Shown piece by piece: positions 43,453 to 55,987 of a stretch of DNA of 64,000 nucleotides. Origin of the DNA: Malacoplasma muris (GTDB lineage: Bacteria > Bacillota_I > Bacilli_A > Mycoplasmatales > Mycoplasmoidaceae). The notes beneath the pieces are model-generated. The model had not been told where the DNA came from, ran no database searches, and worked only from the letters and a program-made list of their open reading frames with translations. Location: positions 744,001 through 808,000 of the forward strand of contig NZ_CP177248.1 of NCBI RefSeq assembly GCF_046774425.1, given 5' to 3'. Position 1 is the first letter of the stretch. Every line of letters starts with the position of its first letter. The position numbers and the translations under genes are program-made.

Positions 43453-44560
43453 TTTTTTCATAATCAACTAAATTAGTGACTTCACTAATTTCTCCTCCTC
43501 CTAAACATCTATTTTCATAATACAATACTGCATATTGTCCAGTAGTTACAGATTTAGTTTCTTCATAATTTAATAGTACATTGTCATTAATTAATTCAAA
43601 TGTAGAATTTATTAATTTCTGACAATGTCTAAATCTAACCTTAACACTATTATTATCAGGAATTTTGCCTATTCAATTAAAATTTTTAATTAAACATTTA
43701 TTTGAATATAAAAATTTATATTCTTGTTCAACATTAGCAACATACAATATGTTTTTCTCAATATCCTTTTTGCAAACAAAATTCTTATTTTTATTACCAC
43801 CCAGATTTAAACCTTTTCTTTGACCTATAGTGTAGAAAAAAGCACCATTATGTGTACCTATAATTTGTTTTGTATAAATATCAATTATATTACCTTGTTT
43901 CTCTTCAATATAATTGCTTAAAAAATCTTTAAAATTTCTTTTACCAATAAAACATATGCCCATAGAATCTTTTTTATTTCATGATTCTAAATTATATTTT
44001 TTAGCAATTTGTCTTACTTGTTTTTTTGTTAAATGCATCAATGGGAAAATAACTTTACTTAGTTGCTGTTGGCTTAATTCACATAAAAAATATGTTTGAT
44101 CTTTATGCTTATCTAATGCCATATTTAAACTATAATAGTCTTTATCATAATTTACTCTAGCATAATGTCCTGTTGCTATGTAATCACATTTAAATTTATC
44201 AAAACAATATTTTGCAAATTCATTAAATTTTATATATTTATTGCATAAAACATCTGGATTTGGAGTTTTTCCGGATTTATATCCGTCAATGAATTTTAAA
44301 AATACTTTATTTCAATATTCAGAAATAAAATCTACTTTATGCAGTGGAATATCAAGTTGTTGACAAACATGAGATGCATATTCAAAATCAGCATAGGAAT
44401 CACAAGAATCATATTTTGATTTATAATTCAATTCATTGTTAACTAAATTATCTCAATTTTGCATAAAAACACCAATTACATTAAATCCCATTTTTTTTAA
44501 TACTAATGCTGCAACTGAAGAGTCTACACCTCCAGATATTCCAATAACAACAGTTTTCAA
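43442..44560 (-). CDS. mnmA: tRNA-uridine 2-thiolase MnmA
   Basis: Adds sulfur at C2 of wobble U34 in tRNA-Lys, -Gln and -Glu. 372 residues: the PP-loop GISGGVDSS at 7-15, catalytic Cys in DVLCNKY, and second Cys in GICFIGKRNF, then FYTIGQRKGL and the TGQYAVLY segment. The start is a TTG at 44558-44560 with AAGGAG 7 bases before it; no ATG exists in frame. Its TAG overlaps alaS by 11-20 bases depending on the alaS start. It is a thiolation partner to the MnmE and TrmR/TrhP-like wobble-U enzymes in this window. Confidence 0.94.
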
Positions 44561-44667
44561 TTCAAACTCCTTCTACCATATATAATTATATAAAATATAA
44601 ATAAAGTTAAATTAATATTTTATCCACTATTTATTTCACCATTAAAGTAACAAAATGAATACTAGAT

Positions 44668-44706
44668 AAAAAAAAGATTGACCCCATTATCCCTAAGGGG
44701 TCAATC
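44668..44706 (-). terminator. Strong terminator of the candidate RNA
   Basis: Perfect 10-bp GC-rich stem with an 11-base loop and eight T residues, about 110 bases upstream of mnmA on the same strand. Confidence 0.92.
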
Positions 44707-45130
44707 AAAATCTACTCTATACATACATTGGTATAAAACCATGCAGTTTGCACAATAACAATCACAAAAAAGATTGTTTTCACTTACATTTAACTAAAAT
44801 GTTAAAGGTCAGTTATGAATGGGAGTCTTTATACATTGAATAAATAAGATAAAGAAACTTCAATATTCTTTTGAATCTACCAAGCGGCCTTTACCGAATT
44901 GTTATTTTAATATATATTGTTTTTCCCGCCAGGAAGCATATATATATTTAATAAATTTTCGACACCAAAAGTTCTCGACAAACAATCAGCTGTATACCAA
45001 TTGAATATTTTATTTTCTAACCTCATTCACTCCCTATATCCTCGACACCCTGGACAGCGATCGAGACACAGCCCGTTTTTTCATCTTCAAACCTAAAATG
45101 AATTTAGCGAAAAGCGCAAAAACATTTTCA
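44668..45130 (-). ncRNA. Candidate structured non-coding RNA, unassigned
   Basis: Local GC content is visibly higher than in the surroundings, including CG-rich runs not seen in nearby intergenic DNA. Reading the minus strand, multiple hairpins form: CTCGA..TCGAG, CGG-TAAAGG-CCG, TTCC-TGGCG-GGAA, GGT-TTTAT-ACC, and ACAATC..GATTGT. A 10-bp stem (GATTGACCCC/GGGGTCAATC) followed by eight T residues is a textbook terminator at 44668-44706. A -10-like TATAAA lies near 45137-45142. Conserved motifs of RNase P RNA, tmRNA, SRP RNA or T-box leaders are not found by eye. It could also be an unusual leader of mnmA. Confidence 0.5.
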
Positions 45131-45277
45131 AACAATTTTATAATTATTGCGCAATATAATTAAAGCACAAAAAATAGATTTTTAAACAAAAAAATAAATT
45201 TTTTTCTAATTTTTTATTTAAATTGTGAAAAATATATGAAAAATATTAAATTTATATTCTGTTTTTATAAACAATCA

Positions 45278-45306
45278 ATAAAAAATAGAGGTTTATACCT
45301 CTATTT
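45278..45306 (-). terminator. Terminator of the large surface protein operon
   Basis: AAATAGAGGT / ACCTCTATTT stem, 4-base loop, six T residues on the minus strand, just after the stop at 45312. Confidence 0.9.
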
Positions 45307-45311
45307 ATAAA

Positions 45312-48300
45312 TTATTTACTACCATTTTTAGTAGATACATTTTTATTAACAAGTTTCATTAATTTCTTTTCATCAAGATTTTCTTGTTTTCTTTTATTGA
45401 TTAAGATAACTGAAATTAACACAACTTCTAATAATAAGATCAATAATAGTGAACTAGTAACACTTGCTATTAGAGCAGTTTTTGCTTGAGTGCTTTGTCC
45501 ATTAACATCTGGTAAAGGTTCTAAATCACCTGCTGGAGTATAACTTACATCAAGATTTAATGTGTCTTTACCATCAGCATATTTAAATCCTTCATTTAAT
45601 TGAACTGACATAGTAACTTGTTGTTCAGCTCTTTGATTCACTTGTTTTGGTGCAAAAGATAAATTTTTAATATACATTTTTCATGTATTTAAATCAGAAA
45701 TTCCAAATGCACTTCCAAATTGATTAAATTTTTCATCTAAAGTTGATTTATTAAGATCATCTAATGAATGTATAGTTGCTAATACATCAGCAATTGCTTT
45801 TGTATTAATTGATTCAGCTGAAAATGGAGGTTGACTATCTGGCAATGACGAACCATTACCTTCACTATTTAATTTAATATAATCAAATAAATAATTATAT
45901 AGATCTTGATATTTTAAGAAACCATAAGTAGATTTAGTTCCATTATTATTAATTGATAATACATTCAACTTAGTAACTTTATTTTTTAATAAAACTTGAG
46001 AATTATCATCATTATTGTAAAATACATAATCCAATGATTCTTTAACATCAATTTGATTTTTAGCATTTTCTAAAGCTTGCTCTTTAGAAGTTGCATAACC
46101 ATCATTTGTTATAGTGTTTCCATTAACACTTTCAAAATTTACAATGTTACCACTTGAATCTTTTACAATAACTACTTTTGTAGGTTTGTTTAATTTATTT
46201 GATTCAATTGATTCTTCTTTTTCTTCAATAGATTTAATTAGAGAAACACTATTATCACTTAAACTTTCGTTAAATTTATAACTATTATCAAAATATTCAG
46301 AATATTTAACTTGAAGTGGTGTTTTATCTGCATTGAATAAGAAGATAACATCATTTGGATCACTCACATAATTTGTGCTTAAAGTTTTCTTTTGAATATC
46401 AGAAGGTGAAGCTTTACTTAAATAATTTTGTAAATTATTGTTGTAATTTTTAATTGCTAAAAATATACCATTTTGATTTTGTAATAAACTTTCATCATCA
46501 AGTTTTGTTGCATTTAAACTTTTAATTAAAGATTGATCAGTTAAACCATATTTAGCAAATTGAGATTCATCAATAAATTTACTAGAATATGCAGCATCAA
46601 AATTATTTGTAAATCCTTCACCTGTTTTTGAAACAAATCCAAAATTATTTTGCTTTTTGCTACTATCTTTATAATTATCAATAGTTGATTTTGTTAATAC
46701 TGTATCAGCAACTAAACCATTATTAGTTGAAGTTTTTTTATTAAAACTATTAGAAATATTACTTAATCCATTAACAATATTAGTTATTGCTGATTGGAAA
46801 TTATTATTTAATGCAAACTTAAGTGATTTTTTAACTTCTTCCAATGGTTGAACTCTAAACATTTCATTTGTATCAGTATATAGACTACCAAATAAACTTT
46901 TTTCTAATTTAAATAATGGAACACCATTATAGTTAAATGTATAAATAATGTCATTAGTATCTTTGTTTTCAACATATTGCTTATTTGCAATAGTCTTTTC
47001 ACGAATTACATCTGTAAAAGATTTTCCAGCTTTTTCTTTATACAATTGGTCTATTTTACTTAGAATAATGCTATCAAGTTTATCTAAACCTACTTTAATT
47101 TCACCTGTAGACTTAGGAGCATTAATTCAAATTTGATCTTTCGCAATAATCTTATTAGTTAAAACATTGATTATAGGATCTTTTATATTTGTAATAAGAG
47201 TTGCAATTTCTTGATCTGAAAGAAATGATTTAAAATTTGTTTTAATGTAATTGTCAACTTGAGCAACAACATTATTAGCATTTTCTGTTTGTTTTGTTTT
47301 AAAATCATTGTTTTTCATTAATTCAGCATATTTTTCTTGGTTAGGGTTTACGTAGAATCAAATATTTGATTGCTTACCACGACCTAAGAATGAAACTTCT
47401 TCACCAGTTCATCCTTCTAACATAACTCAAGACATAATAGCACTTTTTTGAGTAGCATCTAAAGATATTCTATATTTTTGACCACCAAAAATTGTTTGTC
47501 CACTTTTAATAGTTGCATCTCTATAAGGGTCTGTATTAGAAAATGTATCACTATACATATTAAATTTTTGTAAAAATTTTTCTTTATCTGTTATATAAGC
47601 AGAATCATTGATTATAGTATCATATGTAGTTCCAATAGAACTATTATCTACACCACCGTCAGCAAATGTACCATAACTAATACTAAATTTTTTTAGAGTT
47701 ACAGACCCAAATGAGCCATATAATTTACCTTGAATTTTATTATTGTCTGGTTTTGCAACAACATTTGTGTTTATTCACATATTTTTCTTAACAAGATTTG
47801 TAACACCCTGTGTTAATTTATTTAATGTTTCATTAATTTGTTGATTTGTTCAACCTTTGAAGTCATTATTTACATAACCAGCATCACTACTTGACATTCT
47901 TGATAGAGTAAATCCTGAATCTTCAATTAAAAAGTTTTCTCCAGCAATTCTTTTAAGTGCTTGAACATCTTTTTTATTTAATGGGTTAATTTTAACAATT
48001 GTTGGATTACCATTAGAATCTTTATTTGCATAGTCTTTTACTTCATAGTAACTTACAGGAGAAGTGAACTTATTATTTAGTATACTTTCAGCAGCTTCAC
48101 CTTCACTATCAAATATTGAACCACTATTATCTGTTCAAGCAATTACAGGTTCTTTTAAGTAACTTTTTTTAGCTTCATCTATTGAACTAACATAACTATC
48201 AGTTAAAGTTTTATATGCCTTAGAAATTTTTGTTAAATCATATTCTCTAAGTTTTGAAAGATTAACAGTTTCATATTTATTAGTTATAGATGTTGCATCC

Positions 48301-48572
48301 ATTACATCACCTACAAAAGTTTTTTCAGTTACATTTTCAGCATTTGAAGCATAAGTTTCAATTGCATGATAAATGTTTTTATATGTTTTGCCTTGAAATA
48401 CTAATGATTTATTAGGATCAAAAGTAGCATTAACTACTGCTTTTGAATTTACAGAATTAATATTTAAACCACTTGCATTTGCAATAGTACTAATACCTAT
48501 AGCAGCAGAAGTACCAATAGTAGCAAAAGTAGATGTAGAGATTATTAAAATTTTCTTAATATTATTTTTCAT
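45312..48572 (-). CDS. Large surface membrane protein, operon gene 2
   Basis: 1086 residues. It has an N-terminal signal anchor (residues about 6-34) without a lipobox Cys, a long Asn/Ser/Lys-rich extracellular part, and a C-terminal transmembrane helix (about 1034-1057, LLLILLLEVVLISVILI) followed by a basic cytoplasmic tail. A short module LVFQGKTYKNIYHAIETY (57-74) resembles modules in the partner protein. More than ten TGA=Trp codons are scattered in it. Its ATG lies 5 bases after the upstream gene's stop. Probably an adhesin- or cytadherence-like surface protein, by size and topology only. Confidence 0.85.
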
Positions 48573-48577
48573 AATAA

Positions 48578-51500
48578 TTACCCCATAACGATTACAGATT
48601 GTAATCAATCTTTTAATTCAGATGTACTTGCAAAGTACATTCCATTATATACATAAGATGCATCAGTTATTACATCTGTATATTTTTCAAAATTTACATT
48701 TTTTAAAATTCAATTTTCAGCATTTACTCTTTCAGTAAAGTATACAGTTCCTTGATCTGGAAGTGTTGCTTTAAAGATTTCTTTTTCTTGTATTTCTGAA
48801 TTTAATTTTGTATATTCATTATTTTGTAAAATGTCAGATTTTAAAACAGTTTTTGAATTTGGTGCAGCTTTTGTTTTAAATACTTCAAATAAAGCATCCT
48901 TTGCAGCATTTGTAGCAGCTGCTGCATCTGAAGTTTTAAATATCTCATTACTAATATTACCATCAGCTGGTAATGTAGTACCATTTTTTAATTCATTTGC
49001 TGAATTATCAGTAATATAGTTTGCTGCTTGTCCTGAATGATCAACTATACCTGCTGATGATCATACCTTTCCAGGTAATACAAATTCTTGATCATTTTTA
49101 CCAGAAATTTTTCCATTTGTAATTTTTGGTAATTGAGCAACTTTTGTTGGTCTAATATTTTTTACAATATTATCAGCAATTACAGAATTTTGACCACCAG
49201 TATTAGATGAAATACCATTTCCTAACACATATGATGTATTTGACACATATTTTGAATTTGTATTTATACTACTAAAATTATATGTACCATTAGTTCCTTT
49301 AGTAATTCCAATATCAGCAATAACACCATTTATTAAATTTTCTTTTGTATCATAACTTCCATTCGCATTTTGAAAATCTGGAGAGAATGTGAAACTTCTT
49401 TTGAAGTTTTCACCTAAAGTAACCTCATCATTAGAAATTATTGTTAACAGTTGATCTCTTTTCAATTGTGAAATATCAAAATATTTAACTTGGTTATAAT
49501 AATAGAATTCAGTAATTTGTGGTTTAGTAATTTGAACTGGAGGAACTAATTTCATTGCACTTATTCCGACTTGTTGTTTAACTTCAAGACCAAAGAATCT
49601 ACTAGTAGTTAAACCACCATCTCAAATAAATTCAGTACCATCAGCTGTTGTATAAACATAGAAGTCTTGAATATTTGTTACTTTAATTAATTCATATACT
49701 AATGTGAATATTTCAAGTCCAGCTGCTGCAAGCCCTATGAAAGGTGCAGCTTTTGCAAATAAATCACCAACTTTTCCTATTGATTTAAAAATACCAGCAG
49801 TTGATCATTTTTTAAATATTGTAGGAGCACCATCATAATAAAGATGTCATGTTCTAAATCTAAAAGGAATTTTATTTTTAAGAGCAGTTCATTTATTTTT
49901 AATAGAATCTTTTACTGTATCGTAAACAGAACGTATTTTTGCAGGAAGACCATCAGGTCCATAAAAGTTATCTACAAAATCTTGAAGTTTCAAAGAATTT
50001 CTATATAAACTTTCAATTGCATAAGCTGCTCCACCTACAGATGCAAGTGAAAAGACTACTACTTTAGCAATATTTGCTTTATATAATTTTTCATTAGATA
50101 TAGAATCATGAGTGTTAAATACACCAGAACCTGTTCTAAAATCAATTAAAGCATATATATATGATGTATAAATACTAAAATTTGGATCATCTTTTGTATT
50201 CTTATATAAATCAACTAGCCCTTTTGCTCTAACATCTCCAAGTTGAACTAACATTCCACTAGTATTTCATTTTCCAGTGCTAATATATTCATCAATCTCA
50301 GCCTTAAGAGCTTCTTCAGCTAAAGCAAACAAATAAGTGTTCTTAGCTGCAACACCTTTAATAAGTTCTTGAGCACTATTTCCATGAATTGTTTTTATTT
50401 TTGCAAGTTCTGTATCAATTGATGCAATTGTTGAACCATTATTAATCATTGATTGAAGTTTAACAATATCTGAATTTGTTGTACGTTTTATATATTCAGT
50501 TAACAATGCATCATAACTTGTTTTAGAAAATGTAGTAAATATATTTTCAAATTTTGCATAGTTTTGATAAAACTTATCTTCATTAATAATTTTGAAATCA
50601 AATAAATATTTTTGATTATACCCACTATATACTAGCGTACCAGCTAATGTATTAATATTATTAGCAGCACCAACATAAGCACTTATACCAGCAATTAAAC
50701 AATCATATGTTTTAAATTCATTTAAAAAATATTCTGTTGATGTATTAAGGTCGAATTCATTGTTTCCAATTTGAAAGAATTCTTTAACATCAAATTTTTT
50801 ACCATCTGAACTTCTAGTCAACAATGAACTATCTAATAATGCAAGTTCAATTGAATCTTGAATGAAATCAGCAACTTTTGAGAAATAACCAATTGTTAAT
50901 GCAATCATATCATTTGTAGCATTCATATTGATTAATCTTTGCATAATGAAACTATACATCACTGGGATTTTATAGAATGTATTAAATTTTTTACCATTCA
51001 TTAAAGAATTTAAAGTAGTAACAATTTCATTATATAAATCAGCATTATATGCCTTAACTTGTTCTAAGTATCATTCATCTAATGATTGATTATCTGCTGT
51101 TACTAATAAAGTTCTAAAAATATGTGGCTTAGTTTCATTTGTTTGAGTTTCTAATTTATTAACTTGGTTATCATCATTGATTACTGTTGTGAAAAAAGTT
51201 CCAATTAAGTTATCAATTACAGAAGACTCATAAACTTGTTTAGATACACCATTAGCTTTTTTTCACATACTTTTATTTGAAAAACTTCCTACATCCATAT
51301 TACCTTTATAAAAATAAGGACCTATTAAGTTATGTTCATCTTCAATGCTATTATCAATAATATATCTACTTTCACCTTGATTAGATTGTACATGTTGATA
51401 ATCTAAGTCTTCAACTCTAATATCACCAATCACATCATTAATATTTTTTCTATTAATATTAATCTGTTCTTGTGTGTTTGAATTAGTATATGTAACAACT

Positions 51501-52312
51501 TTTTCAGCATTTGCATCTATAAAATTCTTTATTTCTTTAATTGCACCATTTTCACTAGTATCAGACAATGAAATTGGATTAGATTTTACCCCATTTGGAC
51601 CTTCAATAGTAATTGAATTAAATGCCCCTTTAGTATTTGGTAAATAATCTGAAATAAGATAATTTCTTAAAGTTTCTTTTGAGTTAAAGTACATATTATT
51701 AAAGTAATATGCATCTTGTACACTAAAATAACTTTTCATAGCATCATCTGAACTTGTTGTAAATCCACCATTACTTTTTTCATAAATAGTTTCTTTATTA
51801 GCATTAGCATTCGTTCCAGAATTCATGCTTGATCATAAACTATCATCCAAACCTAAAATACCAGTTGACTTATCAACATAATTATCAAGGTTTAAAGATG
51901 TACTATATTTTTCTGATTGTATTTGATTAGTAAATAAATACTGTCTTAAAGCCTCTGGAGTATCAAATGATCTTTTAACTCCATTCATAGTAACATATCA
52001 TTTAGACTTCATACCCTCATTTTGATATTCTTGTACTTCTGAATTATTTTTAACATAATCAAAAGCAGAATCAACAGAGCTGAATGATTTTCCATCAAAC
52101 TTATAAGAAGCAATACTTCTTTCAATTTGTGTAATTCCAACAGCTACAGGAACTGCAACCATTGTACTAGCCATTAAACCAAGAAGAACATTTTTTCTTG
52201 TAAGAAATTTTGAATTCTTCTTTTCAATTTTTGCTAGTTTAACTAAATTTGTTTTAACTACATAATTATTCGGTTCAGTTATATTTACACTATTAAGTGA
52301 CTTTTTTTTCAT
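48578..52312 (-). CDS. Very large surface membrane protein, operon gene 1
   Basis: 1244 residues. A basic 40-residue cytoplasmic start precedes a hydrophobic anchor at about 42-60 (LLGLMASTMVAVPVAVGI). Further hydrophobic stretches lie near 740-765 and 845-868. Modules of the kind YKFDGKSFSSVDSAFDYV (70-87), YYFNNMYFNSKETLRNYL (about 201-218) and YVYNGMYFASTSELKDWL (near the C-terminus) recur: an aromatic-Asn-Gly hairpin followed by a short helix. A GGTAGGA site precedes the ATG. It is the first gene of a two-gene operon. No known family assigned; adhesion or host interaction is a guess. Confidence 0.85.
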
Positions 52313-52627
52313 AAATAATTCCTACCCTATAAATAACTAAATAATGTGGGAGACTAACAATGTGTAACTACACATTTTGTAGTCTACAACACTATGATTA
52401 AAGATATTCTATAATAATGGCAATACCAACATAACCTATAATTTTATATGGTTATTAGAAGTTAGTTATACAACTTTATATTATAAAAATTATAAATAAG
52501 AGATTTTATTAATGCTTTTTTAAATTAACATATCATTATTTCATTAATTGAATATGAATATGTTTTATCTAACATTATCCATATTATTACATATAATTAT
52601 AAAATAGTAAATACTAGGAAAAATAAT
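52313..52627. promoter_or_regulatory. Divergent control region between surface operon and pncB
   Basis: 315 bases with no gene. On the minus side, a nested hairpin lies in the leader of the surface operon: outer AGACTA/TAGTCT around AATGTGT-AACT-ACACATT (52351-52385). A second hairpin ATAACC/GGTTAT lies at 52431-52455. The right half is AT-rich with a TAGGA-type ribosome binding site before pncB. Confidence 0.6.
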
Positions 52628-53692
52628 ATGAATACACTCAAATTTAAATTTGATAAAAAACTCAAATTAAAAGAATATTCATCCAAATATTTTATTTCGA
52701 CTCAAAAAATATTTAAAGAAAATAATTTAGGAAATGATGTAACCCTAAGATTTTTTCATTTTAATGATACAGCTATGGTTTGCGGAATAGAAGAAACAAT
52801 ACAGTTATTAAAATTTTGTTTAACAAAAAAAGAATTTAATTCTTTACAAATATGATATGAACAAGATGGATCAATAATAGAAAAAGAAAAACCAGTATTA
52901 ATAATTAGAGGTAACTATCAATATTTTGGACATTTGGAAAATGTAATTGATGGAATTTTATCTAGAAGATCATCAGTTGCTAACAATTGTTACAGAATAA
53001 TAAATGAAATACAAAGAGATAAATTATTATTAATGGCAGATAGAAGTGATGATTATTCATTACAAAAATATGATGGATATGCAGCATATATTGGTGGTGT
53101 TAAGAATTTCTGTACAAAACAACACATTGAATTAATAAAAAATAAATCTGATGTAAATTATCTTGGTACTGTTCCTCATGCTTTAATTCAACAATTTAAT
53201 GGTCAAATAGATAAAGCATTAATTGCATATCAACAATCAATTAAAGAAGGACCAATTGTAGCTTTAATTGACTACAATAATGATTGTTTATCTGAAATAC
53301 AAAAAATAGCTAAATTACCATTTAAAATTGATTCTATAAGAATTGATACATCTAATAAAATTGTAGATAAATCACTACAAGTTGGGAATTGAAAAAACAA
53401 AAAAGAATTATATGGTGTTTGCGACAAATTAATATTAGCTTGTAGAAAAGAACTAGATAAATATAACATGCATAATACAAAAATAATAGTTTCTAGTGGA
53501 ATCAATATTGATAAAATAAAACATTTTAAAAAAAATAAAATTCCTGTTGATTTTTTTGGTGTAGGCAAATCATTATTGGAAGTAAATGTTCACTTTACAG
53601 GTGATTTAATTAAATCAAATGAAAATTATCAAGCTAAATTTGGTAGAAATAATAACATTGATAATTTAATTGTTAAAATGAAAAAAATATAA
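52628..53692 (+). CDS. pncB: Nicotinate phosphoribosyltransferase
   Basis: First step of NAD salvage from nicotinate. 354 residues, the shorter mollicute type. The GTVPHALIQ segment, RIDTSNK, the conserved SSGINIDKI and the final FGVGKSLL are family landmarks, along with FGHLENVI near the N-terminus. The frame crosses two TGA=Trp. It stands alone between divergent surface genes and a terminator, consistent with a parasite that imports nicotinate. Confidence 0.92.
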
Positions 53693-53730
53693 AAACACAT
53701 AATAGCAAAACTATGGCTTTGTGTGTTTTT
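53691..53730. terminator. Terminator between pncB and proS
   Basis: AAAACACA / TGTGTTTT stem with an inner AGC/GCT pair and T-run; works for pncB and probably for the convergent proS. Confidence 0.75.
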
Positions 53731-53756
53731 ATTATACATAATTTGTAATCCAATAA

Positions 53757-55184
53757 TTAATATGCTCTTGCAAAATAAACTAGTTTAGCATTATCCTTGT
53801 TGGTAAAAAAACATTTTTGATTACTTGAATTTTGATAATCTGCATTATGATCTCAACTAATACAACGAGATGATGCACCTGTTAAATCTTTTAATCTTTT
53901 TTCATCTTCTTGATTACCATTTCAATAGGCTAATGCTATTTTTTTATTTTTAATAGCTAATATAAATTCCTCTAAATTATTGACTTTAACAATTGAGTCT
54001 AATAAGAATTTTTCTGCCTTTTTAAATAATTCTTCATCATGTTGTAATAATAAATTTCTAAATAAATCAAAATTAATTTCATTTAATGAATAACCAATTT
54101 TTTCTTGTGTATTTCTTTTATAAATTGTTATTTGATTATTTTCAACTTCTTTACTACCAATAATAATTTGGAAAGGTACACCCTTAACTTCGTATTCAGA
54201 AAGTTTTAGACCTATACCTTTTTCTCTATCATCATGTTTAAAAATAATAGAACCTAATGATGCTTTAACATGAGACAATACTTTTTCTAGTTTATTATCT
54301 TTTTCATTATTTGTAATAATAATATATTTGTAAGGTGCAATCAAACTAGGCAATACAAGCCCTTTATTGTCAGAGTGAACTAAAATCATAGCTCCAATTA
54401 ATCTTGAAGAACAACCAGCAGATGTTTGATAAACATAATCAAAATTATTGTTTTTAGTTTGAAATTTAATATCAAAATTTTTAGAAAAATTTGTACTTAA
54501 ATAGTGGGATGTTCCAACTTGCAACGCTTGCCCATCCTGCATTAATGCCTCACATGTAAAAGTCTTTGAAGCTCCTGCAAATCTTTCATATTCAGTTTTT
54601 TCTCCCATTAATACAGGAAGACATAAAAATTTGTTCATAAAATCTTTGTATATATTTATCATTCTAAAAGAAAAATCTTTTGCATCTTTTTCATTAGAAA
54701 AAATTGCATGTTGCTCTTGTCATAAAAATTCACTATTTCTTAAAAATGGTCTAGTATTTTTTTCCACTCTAAAAACACTACATCATTGATTTAACACAAT
54801 TGGTAAATCATTATAACTGTTACAAACAGATTTAAAATAATGACAAAATGCAATTTCAGAAGTTGGTCTTATTACTAGTTCATCTTCTAAAACTTTATCA
54901 CCTAACTTACTAATTTTAAATAATTCAGGAGCAAATCCTTCAACATGTTTAGACTCTTTGATGAACTCACTATATGGAATCATTAAAGGAAAATAACAAT
55001 TTTCTGTTCCAACTTTTTTAAGATATTTATCCATTCCTTTTTGGATATTATTTCATATAGAATATCCATAAGGTTTTAAAATCATTGTGCCTTTAACTAA
55101 ACCATATTCTATTAACTCACTTTCAAGGATTATTGAAGTATATCATTTTGTAAAATCTATATCTTTATCAAAAATTTTTCCCAT
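53757..55184 (-). CDS. proS: Prolyl-tRNA synthetase (archaeal/eukaryote-type)
   Basis: 475 residues, the short form without the bacterial editing insert, as found in Mollicutes. Class II motifs: motif 2 region VIRPTSE and FRVEKNTRPFLRNSEFLWQEQH, motif 3 GASKTFTCEALMQDGQALQVGTSH. The C-terminal anticodon-binding part has a Cys (SRCISW) near the end. Start MGKIFDKDIDFTKWYT follows GAGAGGT. The gene lies 1 base after the yebC stop (translational coupling). Many TGA=Trp. Confidence 0.95.
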
Positions 55185-55185
55185 T

Positions 55186-55935
55186 TTAAATTACCTCTCC
55201 AAAGTTTGTTACAACTCATTGAATATCATCATCTTCTTCACATGAATCTAAAAATCTTGTTAGCTTTTCATAATTTTCATTATCAAGATTTATATAATCA
55301 TTTGGAATATATCTCACTTCAGAATTAACTAAAGTTAAATTAGATTCATTTAATTTATCTCTCACTACATAAAAATCCTTTGGTGTAGTTAATACTTGTA
55401 AACAATCATCATTTATTATGATATCAATATCATCAATTCCAAGTTCCATACATTTTTCCAAAATAATTAATTCGTAATTATTTGCTTCTTCTTTTTTTTC
55501 TTGATCTTCTAATTTATTTAAAGGAATAATAATCTCACCACAATACTTAAAATTCATTTTAACACTATTTGGTGTAGCAATATCAGCTTTTAATTTTGAT
55601 AAATATCCTTTTAAAGAGCTTAATAAACGGTTTTGATTATCTGTTAACCCCATTACAATAATAGCAAGACCTTTAGGCCCATATATTTCAAATAAATAAT
55701 CTGTTTGATTATCCTTATCTTTAGTTGCTCCATTAATATTTCTATCAATTGAATCTCTTGATAAATTATTTTGAAGTGCTTTATCAATAGCAGCTTTTAA
55801 TCTTGGATTTGCCTCAGGATTTGTTCCTCCAACTTTAGCTGCTGCCTTTATTTCTTTAGCAAGTTTATTTCATATTTTAGCTTGCGATTGTTGTTTTTTA
55901 TTAATTCCAGATGCAATTAAATGCTTTCTTGGCAT
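55186..55935 (-). CDS. yebC: YebC/TACO1-family transcription or translation regulator
   Basis: 249 residues. The N-terminus carries the family signature (HLIASGINKKQQSQAKIWNK, here MPRKH at the start) followed by IKAAAKVGGTNPEANPRLKAAIDKAL, and LFEIYGPKGLAIIVMGLTDN in the middle. TACO1/YebC proteins help ribosomes pass polyproline stretches, which fits its coupling to proS downstream by 1 base. Two TGA=Trp. A TAAGGAGCAAAAG site precedes the ATG. Confidence 0.93.
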
Positions 55936-55987
55936 AACTTTTGCTCCTTAAATACTTATTATTATACTTTTAAAGATAAATAAATTT

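Larger units (their letters stand above)
44561..45311. other. 750-base region without a protein gene
   Basis: It has no ORF of useful length on either strand. It holds a candidate structured RNA (44668-45130, described separately) and AT-rich flanks, with the mnmA leader at the left and a terminator of the surface protein operon at the right. Confidence 0.9.

Noticed and set aside
44668..45130. RNase P RNA, tmRNA, SRP RNA or T-box leader at this site.
   Set aside because: The universal motifs (GAGGAAAGTCC and ACAGAA for RNase P; tRNA-like ends for tmRNA; GGTCAGG-type loop for SRP RNA; GGTGGNACCGCG for T-box) are not visible on either strand. A divergent member cannot be excluded without covariance models.
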